Positions 1 through 11,469 of a DNA stretch of 64,000 nt are shown piece after piece. Every line of letters begins with the position of its first letter. Positions within the stretch are counted from its first letter, which is position 1. A program made the position numbers and the translations under genes. The notes below the pieces were generated by a model, which saw only the letters and a list, made by a program, of their open reading frames with translations, made no database searches and was not told where the DNA came from. The stretch is from Ichthyophis bannanicus (taxonomy: Eukaryota; Chordata; Amphibia; Gymnophiona; Ichthyophiidae). Location: positions 113,504,778-113,568,777 of the forward strand of contig CM066043.1 in NCBI GenBank assembly GCA_033557465.1, read 5' to 3'.

Positions 1-980
1 GTGGTGCCCTATGCTCGTCTTCATATGAGAGCAGCTCAATGGACCCTGGCCACCCAGTGGACTCAGGCGTCGGGAGCACTCTCAGACCAAATACAAACCT
101 CAAACCGTCTGTCTTGGTCCCTCCATTGGTGGATATCCACCAAGAATCTGTTGTTGGGGGCTCCCTTTCAGCCCTTGCTACCCCAAGCAACCCTCACGAC
201 AGATGCCTCCCAATTGGGGTGGGGAGCCCATCTGCTAACTCTCTCCACTCAGGGCACTTGGTCTCCACAGGAGGCCACCCTTCATATCAACCTCCTGGAA
301 CTGCGAGCAATTTACCTTGCCCTCAAGGTCTTCTATACCCTCCTTGCCAATCTGACTGTCCTGGTTCAGACAGACAATCAGGTGGCCATGTTTTACATAA
401 ACAAACAAGGAGGGACGGGCTCTCTGTCGCTTTGCAACGAAGCTCTCAGATTATGGGCCTTCGCCAGAGAGCACCAAATTCATCTGCTAGCAGTGTATCT
501 TCCAGGAGTTCAAAAACTCTCGAGCAGACAGGCTCAGTCGAGTTCTGCTGCCACACGAGTGGTCCCTACACGTGGGACCAGATAAGCAGAATCTTTCAGG
601 AATGGGGGACCCCGGACATAGACCTCTTTGCAAGTCCGTGGAATGCCAAACTTCCCCGGTTCTGTTCCAGGACTCCGTGTCAGGAAGCTCAGGCCACGGA
701 TGCCTTTCTCCTCCATTGGGGTCAGGCGTTCCTATATGCCTTTCCACCCATTCCGCTGATTCCCAAGACTCTGTTCAAACTCCAGAGAGATCACGGCTCT
801 ATGATCCTCATAGCTCCACGCTGGCCATGCCAAGTGTGGTTCCCTCTGCTTCTACAGCTCTCCCAGGGATCCTCCCTGGACTTAGGAGCTGCACCAGACC
901 TTCTGTCTCAGGAGGAGGGGACTTTGTGGCACCCAAACCCCAAATCCCTACATCTCCGAGCTTGGTTACTGAAGGCTTAA
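1..980 (+). pseudogene. DIRS pol 3' part: RNase H and C-terminal domain, frameshifted
   Basis: Frame 1 encodes RNase H with the first Asp in LTTDASQLGWGAHL, the Glu in LELRAI and an Asp in QTDNQVAMFYINKQGG. Near position 510 a base is missing, and the last catalytic Asp (in the WADRLSR motif of the intact relative) is lost into another frame. The following domain (WGTPDIDLFASPWNAKLPRF, then LLYAFPP-like and LIAPRWP motifs) continues in frame 3 to the stop at 980. Pol overlaps the recombinase ORF, as is usual for DIRS. It is non-functional as it stands. Confidence 0.88.
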
Positions 981-2030
981 GTCTTCAAGACTTTAATCTT
1001 TCTCAACCTGTGAAAGATATCCTTCATGCCTCTAGGAAGCCTTCCACGAGGCGGTCTTATGCTTTCAAATGGAAACGTTTTTCCATTTGGTGTGCTCAGC
1101 AGGGCCTTGACCCTCTGGCACTTCCTTTGAATTCCCTCTTAGACTATCTCCTGCATCTTTCCAATGCAGGCCTTAAGACGAATTCTGTAAGAGTCCATTT
1201 AAGTGCTATTTCAGCATCCCTGAAACCTATAAATGGACAACCTATCTCCTCTCATCCTCTTGTTGCAAGATTCATGAGAGGCCTGACTCTCACTAAACCT
1301 CCATCAGACCCCCCCCGGTCGCATGGGATTTGAATCTAGTGCTTGGTCAGCTTATGAAGCCACCTTTTGAGCCATTATTTTCTACCTCCTTGAAATTTCT
1401 TTCCTGGAAGGTACTATTCCTAATTGCAGTCACTTCCGCTCGCCGCATCAGCGAACTGCAGGCTCTAGTGGCTAATCCACCTTATACAAGATTTCATCAT
1501 GACAAGGTGGTCCTTAGGACGAATCCCCACTTTATGCCCAAAGTGGTCTCGCCTTTTCATCTTAATCAAGAGGTATATCTACCTGTCTTTTTCCGGCTCC
1601 TCATGCATCCAGTGCAGAGAGGAACCTTCATTACTCTGGATTGTAAAAGAGCTCTAGCCTTTTACCTTAATAGGACTCAGCCACATCGAAAGTCTTCTCA
1701 ACTTTTCGTGGCTTTAGATCCTTCACATTTGGGACTGCCAGTCTCCAAGCGTACACAATTCAAAAGGATTGCTCAGTGTATTTCCTTTGCTTACCAGAGT
1801 AAAAACATTTCTCTGGAAGGCCATGTCACAGCTCACAATGTGAGAGCCATGGCAACTTCTATGGCTCATCTGCACTCTGTTTCCATTGATCAGATCTGTC
1901 GAGCCGCTACCTGGGCCTCGGTTCATACCTTACAGCCCATTACTGTTTGGACAAGGACTCCCGCCGGGATGCCTTGTTTGGCCAGGCTGTCCTCAAACAC
2001 CTGTTCCATTCTTAGACAACTCCTGCCCAC
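975..2030 (+). pseudogene. DIRS tyrosine recombinase, frameshifted
   Basis: The N-terminal SAM-like part (ILHASRKPSTRRSYAFKWKR) reads in frame 2. A C run near 1310-1318 shifts the frame, and the catalytic domain continues in frame 1 with the first Arg in SARRISELQAL and the H-x-x-R box in TAHNVRAMA. The region around ATWASVHT loses a base near 1930, so the segment carrying the nucleophilic Tyr is out of frame. This enzyme would join the circular DNA copy to the target; the copy is dead. Confidence 0.85.
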
Positions 2031-2099
2031 CTTCCCAGGATGGATGCCTGAGATCCATACGAAGATGGCGAACCTTGACAGGGGATCCCACGCATCTAA

Positions 2100-2476
2100 G
2101 CTAGGGAGTCCCCATATGTGAGGACTTATTCCTGCTTGTTCCTGGAGATAGCACAGTTACTTACCTGTAACAGGTGATCTCTGGGAACAGCAGGAATTAG
2201 TCCTCACAACCCACCCACCTCCCCTAGGAGTTGTATCTTTTATCTATCTATCTTCCTGTCCTCTCTCTATTGACTCAGCTATAAACTCGAAACTGAGGAG
2301 AGCTGTTCAGGAAGGCGGGAAGGCAGTGCGCATGTGCAGTGGGAGGTCCCAAAAGCTTCCATTCTAGGAAGCTGGGGAGCTTTCCCGCGCAGGCTCCGTC
2401 GGTACCGACGTACCCATATGTGAGGACTAATTCCTGCTGTTCCCAGAGATCACCTGTTACAGGTAAGTAACTGTGC
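2100..2476 (+). repeat. Internal complementary region and 3' inverted terminal repeat of DIRS A1
   Basis: Positions 2105-2215 contain the fused complements of both element ends (GTTCCTGGAGATAG, then GTTACTTACCTGTAACAGG, then CTGGGAACAGCAGG). About 200 bp later the 3' terminal repeat follows: a CGTCGGTACCGACG palindrome at 2397-2410, CCCATATGTGAGGAC, and CACCTGTTACAGG ending at GTAACTGTGC. This arrangement is the DIRS hallmark that allows a circular intermediate to be completed. Confidence 0.85.
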
Positions 2477-2485
2477 TGTCTCCAG

Positions 2486-3931
2486 GTGTCTCATTTTCGG
2501 ATGGAGATCCTCAGGTCGGTTATCGTAGCGGTGAGAAAGGGGGAGTTTCTAACATCCTTAGACCTGTCAGAGGCGTATCTTCACATCCCGATACGGCGGG
2601 AGCATCAAAGATTCCTCCGGTTTGTGGTGCCTATGGGGCATTTTCAGTTTCAGGCGCTCCCCTTTGGCCTGGCAACCGCACCACGGACGTTCACCAAGGT
2701 GATAGTGGTGGCGGTGGCGGTGGCCTTGCGCAAGGACGGAGTGTTGATGCACCCGTATCTGGACGATTGGTTGATCAGGGCAAAGTCCCAAGAGGAGAGT
2801 TTATCGTCTACGGCCAAAGTGGTAGCTCTGCTACAGAGCCTTGGTTGGGTGGTCAACATAGCAAAGAGCAAGTTGGAGCCATCTCAGAACCTGGAGTATC
2901 TGGGAACACGTTTCGACACAAGCATCGGTCGGGTGTTTCTGCCGCGGCAGCGGGTGCTAGGCCTCAGACAATTGGTTCGGCAGTTTCTCAGCAAGCAGTG
3001 GCCAATGGCCTGGGATTATCTTCGGGTGTTAGGGACCATGGCGGCGACCCTAGAGTTGGTACCGTGGGCGCGGGCCCACATGCGGCCGTTACAAAGAGCG
3101 CTGTTGAGAAGGTGGTCGTATCAAAGGGATTCACTGTCCCAGAAGTTGGCGTGTCCTCTTCAGACGTGCCAGGCACTGCAATGGTAGTTGAGCCCAGGAT
3201 GTCTAGAAAGAGGGATATTGGAAACACCGGAGTGGATATCCCTGACGACGGATGCCAATCTGCAGGGCTGGGGAGCCCATTATCAAGGCTGGTTGGCGCA
3301 GGGGCAGTGGTCCGACCTGGAAAAGACGTGGTCGATCAACAGACTGGAGTTGAGAGCAGTGGTGCTGGCGCTGCGGGAGTTTCGCCTGTATCTCCAAGGG
3401 AAGGCCATTCGGGTATTTTCCGACAACACCACGGTGGTGGCTTACATAAACCGACAAGGAGGCACCAGCAGCGTGGCGCTGGAGACCGAAGCCGAGAGTT
3501 TGTTAGATTGGGCCGAGAAGCATCTGGTGGCCTTGTCGGCAGCACATGTTTCAGGGGCGGGCAATGTGGAGGCCGACTTCTTAAGTCGAGTGAAGGTGGA
3601 CCCAGGGGAGTGGGTCCTGCATCCGGAGGTGTTCGAGATGTTGGTGCATCGCTGGGGGATGCCGGTGATGTATCTCATGGCGACCTACCAGTCGGCAAAG
3701 GTCGATCGGTTCTTCAGCAGAAGAAAGGAGAGAATGGCGGAAGGCCTGGACGTGCTTATTCAGGCATGGCCAGAAGGGCAGCTCCTGTACGTCTTTCCGC
3801 CGTGGGTGTTGATCGGACGGGTGTTGCAGCGTATAGAGCGCCACAAAGGGCGAGTGGTTCTAATCGCGCCAGATTGGCCGAGACGGCCATGGTACGCAGA
3901 CTTGGTGAGGCTCCTGGTGGGGGAGCCCTAG
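2486..3931 (+). pseudogene. DIRS B pol: reverse transcriptase and RNase H, one in-frame stop
   Basis: One frame runs from 2477 to 3931, broken only by a TAG at 3185-3187. The RT part has LDLSEAYLHIPI (first catalytic Asp), FQALPFGLATAPRTFTK and the active-site box YLDDWLI. The RNase H part has LTTDANLQGWGAHY, LELRAVVLAL and FSDNTTVVAYINRQGG, with a final Asp in VEADFLSR. The C-terminal domain has YVFPPWVLIGRVL and LIAPDWPRRPWY. The upstream RT fingers are cut off by the A1 insertion. Confidence 0.87.
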
Positions 3932-3941
3932 AAGCTGCTGG

Positions 3942-4336
3942 TTCGCAAGGACCTTCTAACACAGGGTCCTCTCTGCATGCTGCAAGTGGATCGATTCTCG
4001 CTTACGGCCTGGCTATTGAGCGGGCAAGGTTGAGAGCAAGTGGGTATTCGGCAGCGGTGGTTGCTACCTTGCTAAAAGCGAGACGAAGATCCACTTCTCT
4101 GGCTTATGTTAGAGTGTGGCATGTGTTTGAAGCCTGGTGTTCAGATAGGGGGTTCGTTCCTTTAAGGGCGTCGGTGCCGCAGGTACTGTCTTTCTTGCAA
4201 GACGGGTTTCAGAAGGGCTTAGCAGCGGCTTTGTTGAAGGTTCAGTTAGCGGCATTGTCCTGTTATAGGGGTAAAGTACAGGGCATTTCACTTGGGAGCC
4301 ATCCAGATGTGAAGCGGTTTTTGAGGGCAGTTGCTA
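3942..4336 (+). pseudogene. DIRS B tyrosine recombinase, N-terminal segment
   Basis: A different frame from pol continues with AYGLAIERARLRASGYSAAV, then STSLAYVRVWHVFEAWC and VPQVLSFLQDGFQKGL. These are typical core-binding helices of a DIRS recombinase. The frame is open until element C begins at 4337. The catalytic half lies 7.5 kb downstream at 11853-12640. Confidence 0.8.
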
Positions 4337-4393
4337 TTCTCCAGGACCAAGCAGGAAGTCAGCCCTCACATATGGGTGACATCGACGTCGATG
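4337..4393 (+). repeat. 5' inverted terminal repeat of DIRS C with a GACGTC palindrome
   Basis: TTCTCCAGGACCAAGCAGG, then CCTCACATATGGGTGA and the 14-bp palindrome CATCGACGTCGATG (4380-4393). The mirror image with the same palindrome is at 11768-11852. Confidence 0.85.
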
Positions 4394-4739
4394 GAGCCCT
4401 TGCGGAGCATTTCCCCAGCTTTCCATGAAAGCCTTTGGGAATGCAGGCACACATGCGCGGTTCCCTTCCCGCCTAAAGGTGCCATCTTGCTTCAGTCTCT
4501 CTTTTTCCGTGACCGGACGTGTGTCCTAGTCATCCCGGAGAATAGATTTTTTGGCGATCCTTTGCTATTTTTTACTCCGGTTCGATGCCGGTTCCCCTCC
4601 CGCCGGGTTCAGTACACCGGCATCAAGCCCAATCTTCTTTTTTTGGTTTTTGCCCTTCGTGGCTGGCGTTCGCGCCATTTTTTTCTTTTTCCCTGGAAGG
4701 CCGGTCCTTTGACCTCGCGGGGACTCTTTTTTTTCCCCG

Positions 4740-6626
4740 ATGGCTTCCAGTGGCTTTAAAAAGTGTGATTGGTGCAAGAAGCTGATGTCTCTCACCGACA
4801 CACACGACTGCTGCCTTCGGTGCCTCGGTCCTGACCACGATCCTAAGATGTGTGGACCATGTGGGAAAATGTCTTCCAAGGCACTGCAAAGTCGTCAGCA
4901 CCAAAAGGAAAGGCTTTTTTCTGACTCGGCCTCCGGCCGGGCCCGGATCACGTCTGAGGTCTCGACATCTCGGGAATCGGATCCCGAGCACCGTCGGGGC
5001 TCCTCAGACAGGGGGTCCCCCGACCGGGAACGAAAGAGGAAGAAGAGGCTCGCGAGGGCATCGTCGGAAGAGGTCCCTGGCTCCTCGAGGGCTAGGTCTC
5101 AGACCCCCGACTGTCGCCCCGGGCCCGTGGAACAGGAGAAGCCTTCCAAAGTTCGAGTGGAGCCGGAGTCTGCTGGACACGTAAGTCCTGTAGTCCTCGT
5201 GGACTCTCCTCCCAGAGAGCCGATGTCGGGCCCGGCACCGCCGGGGCCCGAGTCGGGGGCTGCTGAGTCTCCTGAGCTGGGTCTCAGGTTGACAGCCTTG
5301 GAGAGCAGACTGTCTGCCTTCATGGAACAGCAGCGGGCACTGATGGCCAGCCTGTCTGGCGCATCTGCCCCGACCACCGGGACATCGACATCGAAGTCGA
5401 CCCTGGAGACCGAGCCGATACTCGAGACCATGAAGACTTTAGGTCGTCCTCGGTCGCGGTCTCACTTGACCTCCCGTTTGGGACCGAGGGCGTCGGGGCG
5501 GGTGCTCACAGGCCCCGCACGGTCAGACCCCGATTCCTCATCAGATGAGTCCACCTGGGAGACGGAGGACGAGGAGTCCCCCGACACCTTCAGGACTCGG
5601 TGCGTCCCATCGGACTCACCGCAGTCTGAACCCCAGGAGTAGATCCCCTCGGAGCTCGTCCGGGATATGGCCACCGTGTTGGCTATCCCTGCGGACCCCG
5701 AGGAGGAGCCTCGAGCCGAGGAGCTCGAGGCCCTGCAGTACAACTCTCCTCCGAAGGAGCCCTTTACTGTTCCGATTCCTCCGATGCTGGAACGGCTTCT
5801 CTTCCGGATGTGGGAGGCACCGGCTTCGCCGCCGGTTCTAAGCAAGCGGGTCGATTCGATCTATCGACTCCGGAAGAGTCCTGGCTTTCAAAAGGCGCAG
5901 CTACCACACCATTCCATGGTGGTGGAATCGACCATGCATCGCCTGAAAAGTCAGAAGATGCACTCTGCAGTGCCCCCTGGCAGGGAGGCCCGAAACCTCG
6001 ATAGTTTTGGTAGAAAGTGCTTCCAGGGCTCGATGCTTGCTTGCCGTGTCCAGTCTTACCAGCTGTACATGGGCATGTACTTGCGAGACCTGGCCAAGGA
6101 GCTGGCCGGGTTCTCTGCTGGTTTCTCCGGGGAACCCTTGCAGAGGTTCAAGTCCTTGTCCTCGGAGATCCGGGAATGCTCCAAGTTTATGTCCCGCGCT
6201 GCCTACGATGGCTTCGAGGCTTCGGCCCGTGTTGCAGCAGCCGGCATCGCGGCTCGACGCCAGGCATGGTTGCAGTCATCGGACCTCGAGCCATGGGTTT
6301 AGGACAAGTTGGTCGATGTCCCTTGCCGAGGTGTGAACCTTTTTGGCAAGCCCATAACCGAGAAGGCCGCACAGCTCAAGACTGAGCACCTCACGAGGAC
6401 AAGGCTGTCTAGAAAGACTTCTGCCCCTTCTCACAAGAAGAAGGGCTCGGGTAAAAAGCCCTTTTACCCGAGGAAGGGCACTGCCTACAAACAGTACCCA
6501 CAGTACCAGGCTGCCCAAGCTGCCCCTCAGGGTCAGCAAGCCAAGGGGCAGGGTAATGTGACCCGTAGGCAGAGGAACCCCAAGCCTCCGGCCCCTGCTC
6601 CCACTCAGCAGGGTGGGGGTTTTTGA
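4740..6626 (+). pseudogene. DIRS C gag-like ORF1, one frame with two TAG stops
   Basis: A single frame spans 629 codons, interrupted only by TAG at 5640-5642 and 6300-6302. The N-terminus carries a Cys/His cluster (FKKCDWCKKL, then DCCLRCLGPDH, then CGPCGKM), probably zinc binding. A long Ser/Pro/Arg-rich linker follows, then a conserved globular region (LPHHSMVVESTMHRLKSQKM, GREARNLDSFGRK, ARRQAWLQSSDLEPWV) and a basic Gln/Pro-rich tail. The same architecture occurs in the DIRS gag ORFs at 44294-46547 and 47946-49765. It is the presumed structural protein. Confidence 0.85.
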
Positions 6627-6639
6627 CTCCTTAGGCATA

Positions 6640-8536
6640 GCCTCTCCGTCCCTGCTCTCCCAACCCTGCACAGGAGGTCGCCTCGCCCTGTTTGCCCACC
6701 AGTGACCACTCATCACTGGAGACAGCTGGGTGTTAAGCATAGTCCGCAAGGGCTATACACTACACTTCCAACAACTGCCTCCTCCATACTTCCCAGGGGA
6801 GCCTCCAAGGCCTCCCATACACACAGATCTTCTCCTTCAGGAGCTCCAAGGTCTGTTGGTGGACAGGGCGGTGGAGCCTGTGCCTCCCCACTTGCACGGT
6901 CGAGGGTTCTACTCCAGGTATTTCCTGGTACCCAAAAGAACCGGTGGCCTTCGACCTATTCTAGATTTCAGAAACCTCAACAAGTTCCTGGAGAAGGAAA
7001 AGTTCAAGATGCTTACTCTTGGAACACTTCTGCCCTACCTCCAGCAGGGAGATTGGCTATGCTCATTAGATCTAAAGGATGCGTATACTCACATCCTCAT
7101 TTATCCAGACCACAGAAAGTACCTCAGGTTCATTGTGGGAGGGAACCATTATCAGTACAGAGTACTACCTTTTGGCCTCACCTCCGCTCCCAGGGTCTTT
7201 ACCAAGTGCCTGGCAGTGGTGGCAGCCTACCTGCGAAATTAGGGAGTCTGTCTTCCCATATCTGGACGACTGGCTCATAAGAGGTCAGACGTGCCAGGAG
7301 GCCCGACAGGCTACTCTCAGAACTATTGCTCTTCTTCAAAGCTTGGGGTTCGTCATAAACTTCGCAAAGTCCACTTTGCTTCCCTCCCAGAACTTGGAGT
7401 TCATAGGGGCGAGGTTGGACTCTCTGCTTGCAAAGGCATTCTTGCCAGAAGACAGAGCCCAAAGACTGATAAACTTAGCAAACCGGTTTCTCAGCAGGTC
7501 ACTGGTCTCCGCCAGCCTCTGCCTGAGGCTTCTAGGCCACATGGCTTTGACAGTACATGTGACCCCCAATGCCAGGCTCCATATGAGGCCTGCACAGTGG
7601 TGCCTTCGGACTCAGTGGTCACAGGCAACAGGCAGCCTCAGAGACAGGATAAGGGTTTCCAGACAATTTCTGAACTCCCTCAGCTGGTGGCTGCACCCAC
7701 CCAATCTACTACAAGGGGTACCTTTTCAGATTTCTGGGTTCACAGTGGTGTTGACCACGGATGCCTCCCTGCAGGACTGGGGAGCTCATTGTCTAGGCAA
7801 GTGCACCCAGGGTCTGTGGTCTCCCTGGGAAGCCACACAGCAAATCAATCTCCTGGAACTCAGGGCTATTCGGTTATCCCTCAAGACTTTTTCTCAAACC
7901 CCGGCTCATCAGTCTGTCCTAGTTCAAACAGACAACCAGGTAGCCATGTTTTATGTGAACAAGCAGGGCGGAACTGGGTCCAGGCTCCTTTGTCAGGAGG
8001 CACAGGACCTTTGCTTGTTTGCTCTCAGACACAACATGCTCCTCAAAGCAGTGTATCTACCTGGCCAGGAGAACTACCTGGCAGACAGGTTGAGCAGGAT
8101 TCTGCAGCTCCACGAGTGGCAGCTCCATCCTTTGGTAGTTCAAAAGATTTTTGTGAAATGGGGATTTCCATCCATAGACCTGTTTGCCAGTCCTCTGAAC
8201 AAACAGCTGCCAAAGTTCTGCTCCAGGCAACCGCATCCTCTGTGGATAGCAGCAGATGCTTTTCCAATTCCCTGGTCTCAGGGCCTCCTGTATGCGTTTC
8301 CTCCCACGCCCTTGGTGGCCCGAACTGTGTTCAAGATTCTTCAGGACAAGGCCTCAGTCCTGCTGGTGGCTTCCAGGTGGCCCAGACAGCCTTGGTTTCT
8401 ACTTCTGCTTCAGTTGGCAGTGGATCCCCCACTGCCTCTGGGGTTGCAACCCGACCTTCTCTCTCAGGATCAGGGTACCCTTCTTCACCCCAATCTCAAA
8501 GCTCTCAATTTGATGGCATGGAGGCTGCAAGGGTAG
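6640..8536 (+). pseudogene. DIRS C pol: RT, RNase H, C-terminal domain; one frameshift
   Basis: RT begins in frame 1 (FYSRYFLVPKRTGGLRPILD, LCSLDLKDAYTHILI, LPFGLTSAPRVFTKCL). It shifts to frame 2 near 7240, just before FPYLDDWLI. RNase H has LTTDASLQDWGAHC, LELRAIRLSL, QTDNQVAMFYVNKQGG and LADRLSR, so all four acidic positions are present. The C-terminal part has FPSIDLFASPLNKQLPKF and LLVASRWPRQPWF. Apart from the one frameshift it is remarkably complete. Confidence 0.88.
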
Positions 8537-8949
8537 TTTTGGCTCCCTGGGGCCTACCTCAGGAGGTTGAGGAGGTTGTCCTAGCCTCTAGGAAACAGTC
8601 CACTAGGAAAACCTATGCTCTTAAATGGAAAAGGTTTTCCGTGTGGTGTCAGCTACGTACAGAGGATCCTTTCTCCTGTACTGTACCAGTAGTGCTTCAG
8701 TACTTACTGCACTTATCAAATCAGGGACTTAAGTCCAATTCTGTTTGGGTCCACCTCTCAGCTCTAGCAGCTCACCACTCACTGGTGGAAGGACATTCTC
8801 TGTCGGTTCACCCCTTGGTGTCCCGGTTTCTCAGAGGCTTGCTCTTGCTCAAGCTTCCAATCCGCCCTCCTGCCCCTGAGTGGGAGTTGAATGTGGTCTT
8901 GCAGCAACTGACTCGCCCACCTTTTGAACCGATGGCTACGACATACTTG

Positions 8950-10183
8950 ACCCACAGCAACACGGTTTCCGGCCACTACATGGAGTTGAGACCCTCATGA
9001 CCATCCTAATGAACACACTCATCGGAACACAAGAGAAAAATTCAGGATACATCCTGATCTTCCTAGACATATCAGCGGCCTTCGACACAATCTCACACGA
9101 AATCCTCATACACAGACTACAAACAATCGGAATCAAAGACACTGTACTCCAATGGTTCAGGTCCTACTTAACTAACAGACAGCAACGGATTTGCACCCTC
9201 TCCACAACTTCGCCCCCCTACAACAACTTCAAGGAGTACCCCAAGGATCCACCCTATCAGCCATGTTGTTTAACATATATCTCCGTCCACTATGCTCAAT
9301 CATACGCACCCACAACATCACTTCCACATCTACGCGGACGACATAATGCTCTACGCACCAATTACAACCACCAACCCAAAAAACGAACAGCTATCAGCCT
9401 GCTTCAACGACGTGGCCAACTGGCTACAGGAGAACAGTCTATCCATCAACATAAAGAAAACCGAAGCCCTAATAGTAACAAAAGAACCTGACTTCAAACC
9501 ACCTACCCACCTCAACATGGGAACCACACAAATACAAATCCAGCCTCAAATAAGATATCTAGGCGTCGTCATTGATCAAGCTCTCACCTTCAAACAACAA
9601 ATCAACAAAACCGCTGGGATGATATTCCACAAAGCCAAAACTATCAACGACTCGGCCCCTCCTAGAACCTCACGACTTTAGGACAGTGATGCAAGCTGTG
9701 ACACTCCCTCATCTGGATTTCTGCAACATAATCTATCATGGACTTCCTGCCTCGCACACCAACTCCCTCCGTACTGCCTTAAATACTACAGCAAGGATTA
9801 TTCAAAATGCAAAAAAACGGGAGCACATCACCCCAATCCTAAGAGACCTTCACCTCCTTCCACTGCAAGCAAGAATCAAGTACAAAGCCATCTTACTCAT
9901 CCACAAAACTATCCACCAAGCACGGAACACTCACTACTCCTTACTGCCTCGACCATCCCACAACAGATCAACCAGACATTCCTCCAATAACTCTATCGTT
10001 GTCCCCCACAAAAGAACCAAATCCACACAACGGACCTGCAACAGAGCATTCGAACTTTATGCTCCATCCCTCTGGAACTCTCTACCAAACCACATCAAGA
10101 ACAACAACGACATCACATCATTTAAGAAACAGCTGAAGACAATCCTATTCCGTGAACATCTCTCAACAGAAACACCACCATGA
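8950..10183 (+). pseudogene. L2-type reverse transcriptase, frameshifted fragment
   Basis: Motifs in order: IFLDISAAFDTISHEILIHR (catalytic Asp), a degraded GVPQGS box near 9235, FHIYADDIMLYAP (YADD active site) in a second frame, YLGVVIDQALTFKQQI, then the C-terminal LPHLDFCNIIYHGLPASH, ARIIQNAKKREHITPIL and FELYAPSLWNSLPNHI in a third frame. At least two frameshifts. The C-terminal signature favours the L2/Rex1 group over CR1. Confidence 0.85.
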
Positions 10184-10199
10184 CCTAATACTTAGATTT

Positions 10200-10549
10200 G
10201 TTGTTGTTGTTGTTAAGTGCCGTCGAGTCGGAGTCGACTCATGGCGACCCTCTGGATAGCTATCCTAAATTGTGTTCGGTCTTCAGTCAGGCGGCTCATT
10301 GTTGACAGACTGGTACCCGTAGCTGCTGTTATTGTAGCGATCCATCTCATTGCTGGCCTTCCTCTTTTGCGTTGACCTTCTATCTTGCCAAGCATGATGT
10401 CTTTCTCTAATGATCTCTGTCTTCGCATGATGTGTCCGAAGTATGAAAGCCGAAGTCTTGTCATCTGAGCTTCTAAAGAAAGCTTAGGTTTGATCTCCTC
10501 TAGTACCGACTGGTTTGTTCTTCGGGCAGTCCATGGTATACACAGTATG
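10200..10549 (-). mobile_element. RTE-type LINE 3' fragment, antisense, nested in the L2 LINE
   Basis: A 9-bp target duplication CTTAGATTT (10191-10199 and 10550-10558) flanks it. The plus strand begins with a TTG microsatellite, which is the antisense 3' tail. The minus strand encodes the RTE C-terminus: PWTARRTNQSVLEEIKPKLS, SYFGHIMRRQRSLEKDIMLG, KRGRPAMRWI. The same family is found in sense at 13200-16935. Confidence 0.88.
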
Positions 10550-11469
10550 CTTAGATTTAGCAGAAGTAAATCATGTCCATGTCTACCCATAATCATTAAT
10601 TGTTGACCCTGGTGATGGCCCCACCCTAAAAGAAATTACCCCTCCCTATGTTACATGTTACACCGCTTTGACCCGGTGAAAAGCGGGATATAAATGCAGT
10701 TAAATAAATAAATACTTGTCCACTACGCTTCCTCTCCTGGAAGACACTCTTCTTGGTAGCCCTTACCTCGGCTAGGCGAGTGAGTGAGCTTCAGGCCCTG
10801 GTCTGTGACAGGCCTTACACCAGATTTTGTAGGAACAGGGTAGTCCTCAGGACTCATCCAAAGTTCCTCCCCAAGGTTGTCTCCTCTTTCCACCTCAACC
10901 AGGAGGTGGTTCTTCCAACATTCTTCCCTAGGCCTCATGCAAGCCAGGCTGAAGTAGTTCTGCATACCATGGACTGTAGGAGAACCTTATCCTTCTACCT
11001 TGACCGTACGCAGGGAATAGAAGGGCTACTCAGCTCTTCATCTCTTTTGACCCTAATAATTTGGGGTTAGCTGTGTCCAAGCGTACCTTGTCCACCTGGG
11101 TGGCTGACTGTATCACCTGGGCTTACAGGGCGGCTGACCTTCCTTTGCAGGGTCGGGTCACGGCCCATCGTGTCAGGGTAATGGCTGCCTCAGTGGCTCA
11201 TCTCCGCTCTGTACCGTTGGTAGACATCTGCAGGGCTGCAACTTGGTCTTCAAGCCAGACTTTTGCGGCCCATTACTATCTGGAGAGGGAGTCCCGTAGG
11301 GACAGTGCTTTTGGCCAGACAGTACTCCGGAATCTCTTTGAGGTTTAGGCAACTCCTGCCCTCCAGCCCTCCATTGGGCTACCGGTGGAGGTTCTGTCAG
11401 TGAAAAGCCTTTCTTTGATGCTGGGACTAGAGGGAGTTCTCTTGTTCAGCCTGGGTTCCTTGGTAGCCC

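Larger units (their letters stand above)
1..2476 (+). mobile_element. DIRS element A1, 3' part (RNase H to 3' terminal repeats)
   Basis: The window opens inside the pol ORF of a DIRS (tyrosine-recombinase) retrotransposon. RNase H, a DIRS C-terminal pol domain, the recombinase and the terminal repeat region follow. It is clearly the same family as the element at 47576-53320. It ends at GTAACTGTGC (2476), after which RT sequence of a different DIRS family starts abruptly. A1 therefore appears to be inserted in element B. No target duplication is expected for DIRS, which integrates by recombination of a circle. Confidence 0.9.
8950..10711 (+). mobile_element. 5'-truncated L2-type LINE inserted in DIRS C
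   Basis: It is flanked by a 7-bp target duplication ATACTTG (8943-8949 and 10712-10718). It starts abruptly in the RT (QQHGFRPLHG) and ends with a CCGCTTTGACC...AAGCGGGATATAAAT tail and a TAAATAAATAAA tract, typical of vertebrate L2/CR1-group LINEs. A 350-bp antisense RTE fragment is nested in its 3' UTR. Confidence 0.9.
8512..11348 (+). pseudogene. DIRS C tyrosine recombinase split by an L2 insertion
   Basis: The N-part (LASRKQSTRKTYALKWKRFS, QYLLHLSNQGLKSNS) runs to 8949. The reading continues at 10719 with the catalytic LTSARRVSELQAL. A frameshift near 11055 precedes the H-x-x-R box (TAHRVRVMAASVAHL) and ATWSSSQTFAAHYYLE with the candidate nucleophilic Tyr, stopping at 11348. Excluding the LINE and one copy of the duplication ATACTTG leaves the reading frame unchanged across the insertion point. 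Confidence 0.87.

Noticed and set aside
2473..4428. A 651-codon ORF as one protein
   Set aside because: Only its last part (recombinase N-terminus) is meaningful; the earlier part is an off-frame shadow of RT and RNase H.
7291..9000. A 569-codon ORF as a novel gene
   Set aside because: It is an off-frame shadow of pol until about 8512, then recombinase, and its last codons are the L2 insertion.
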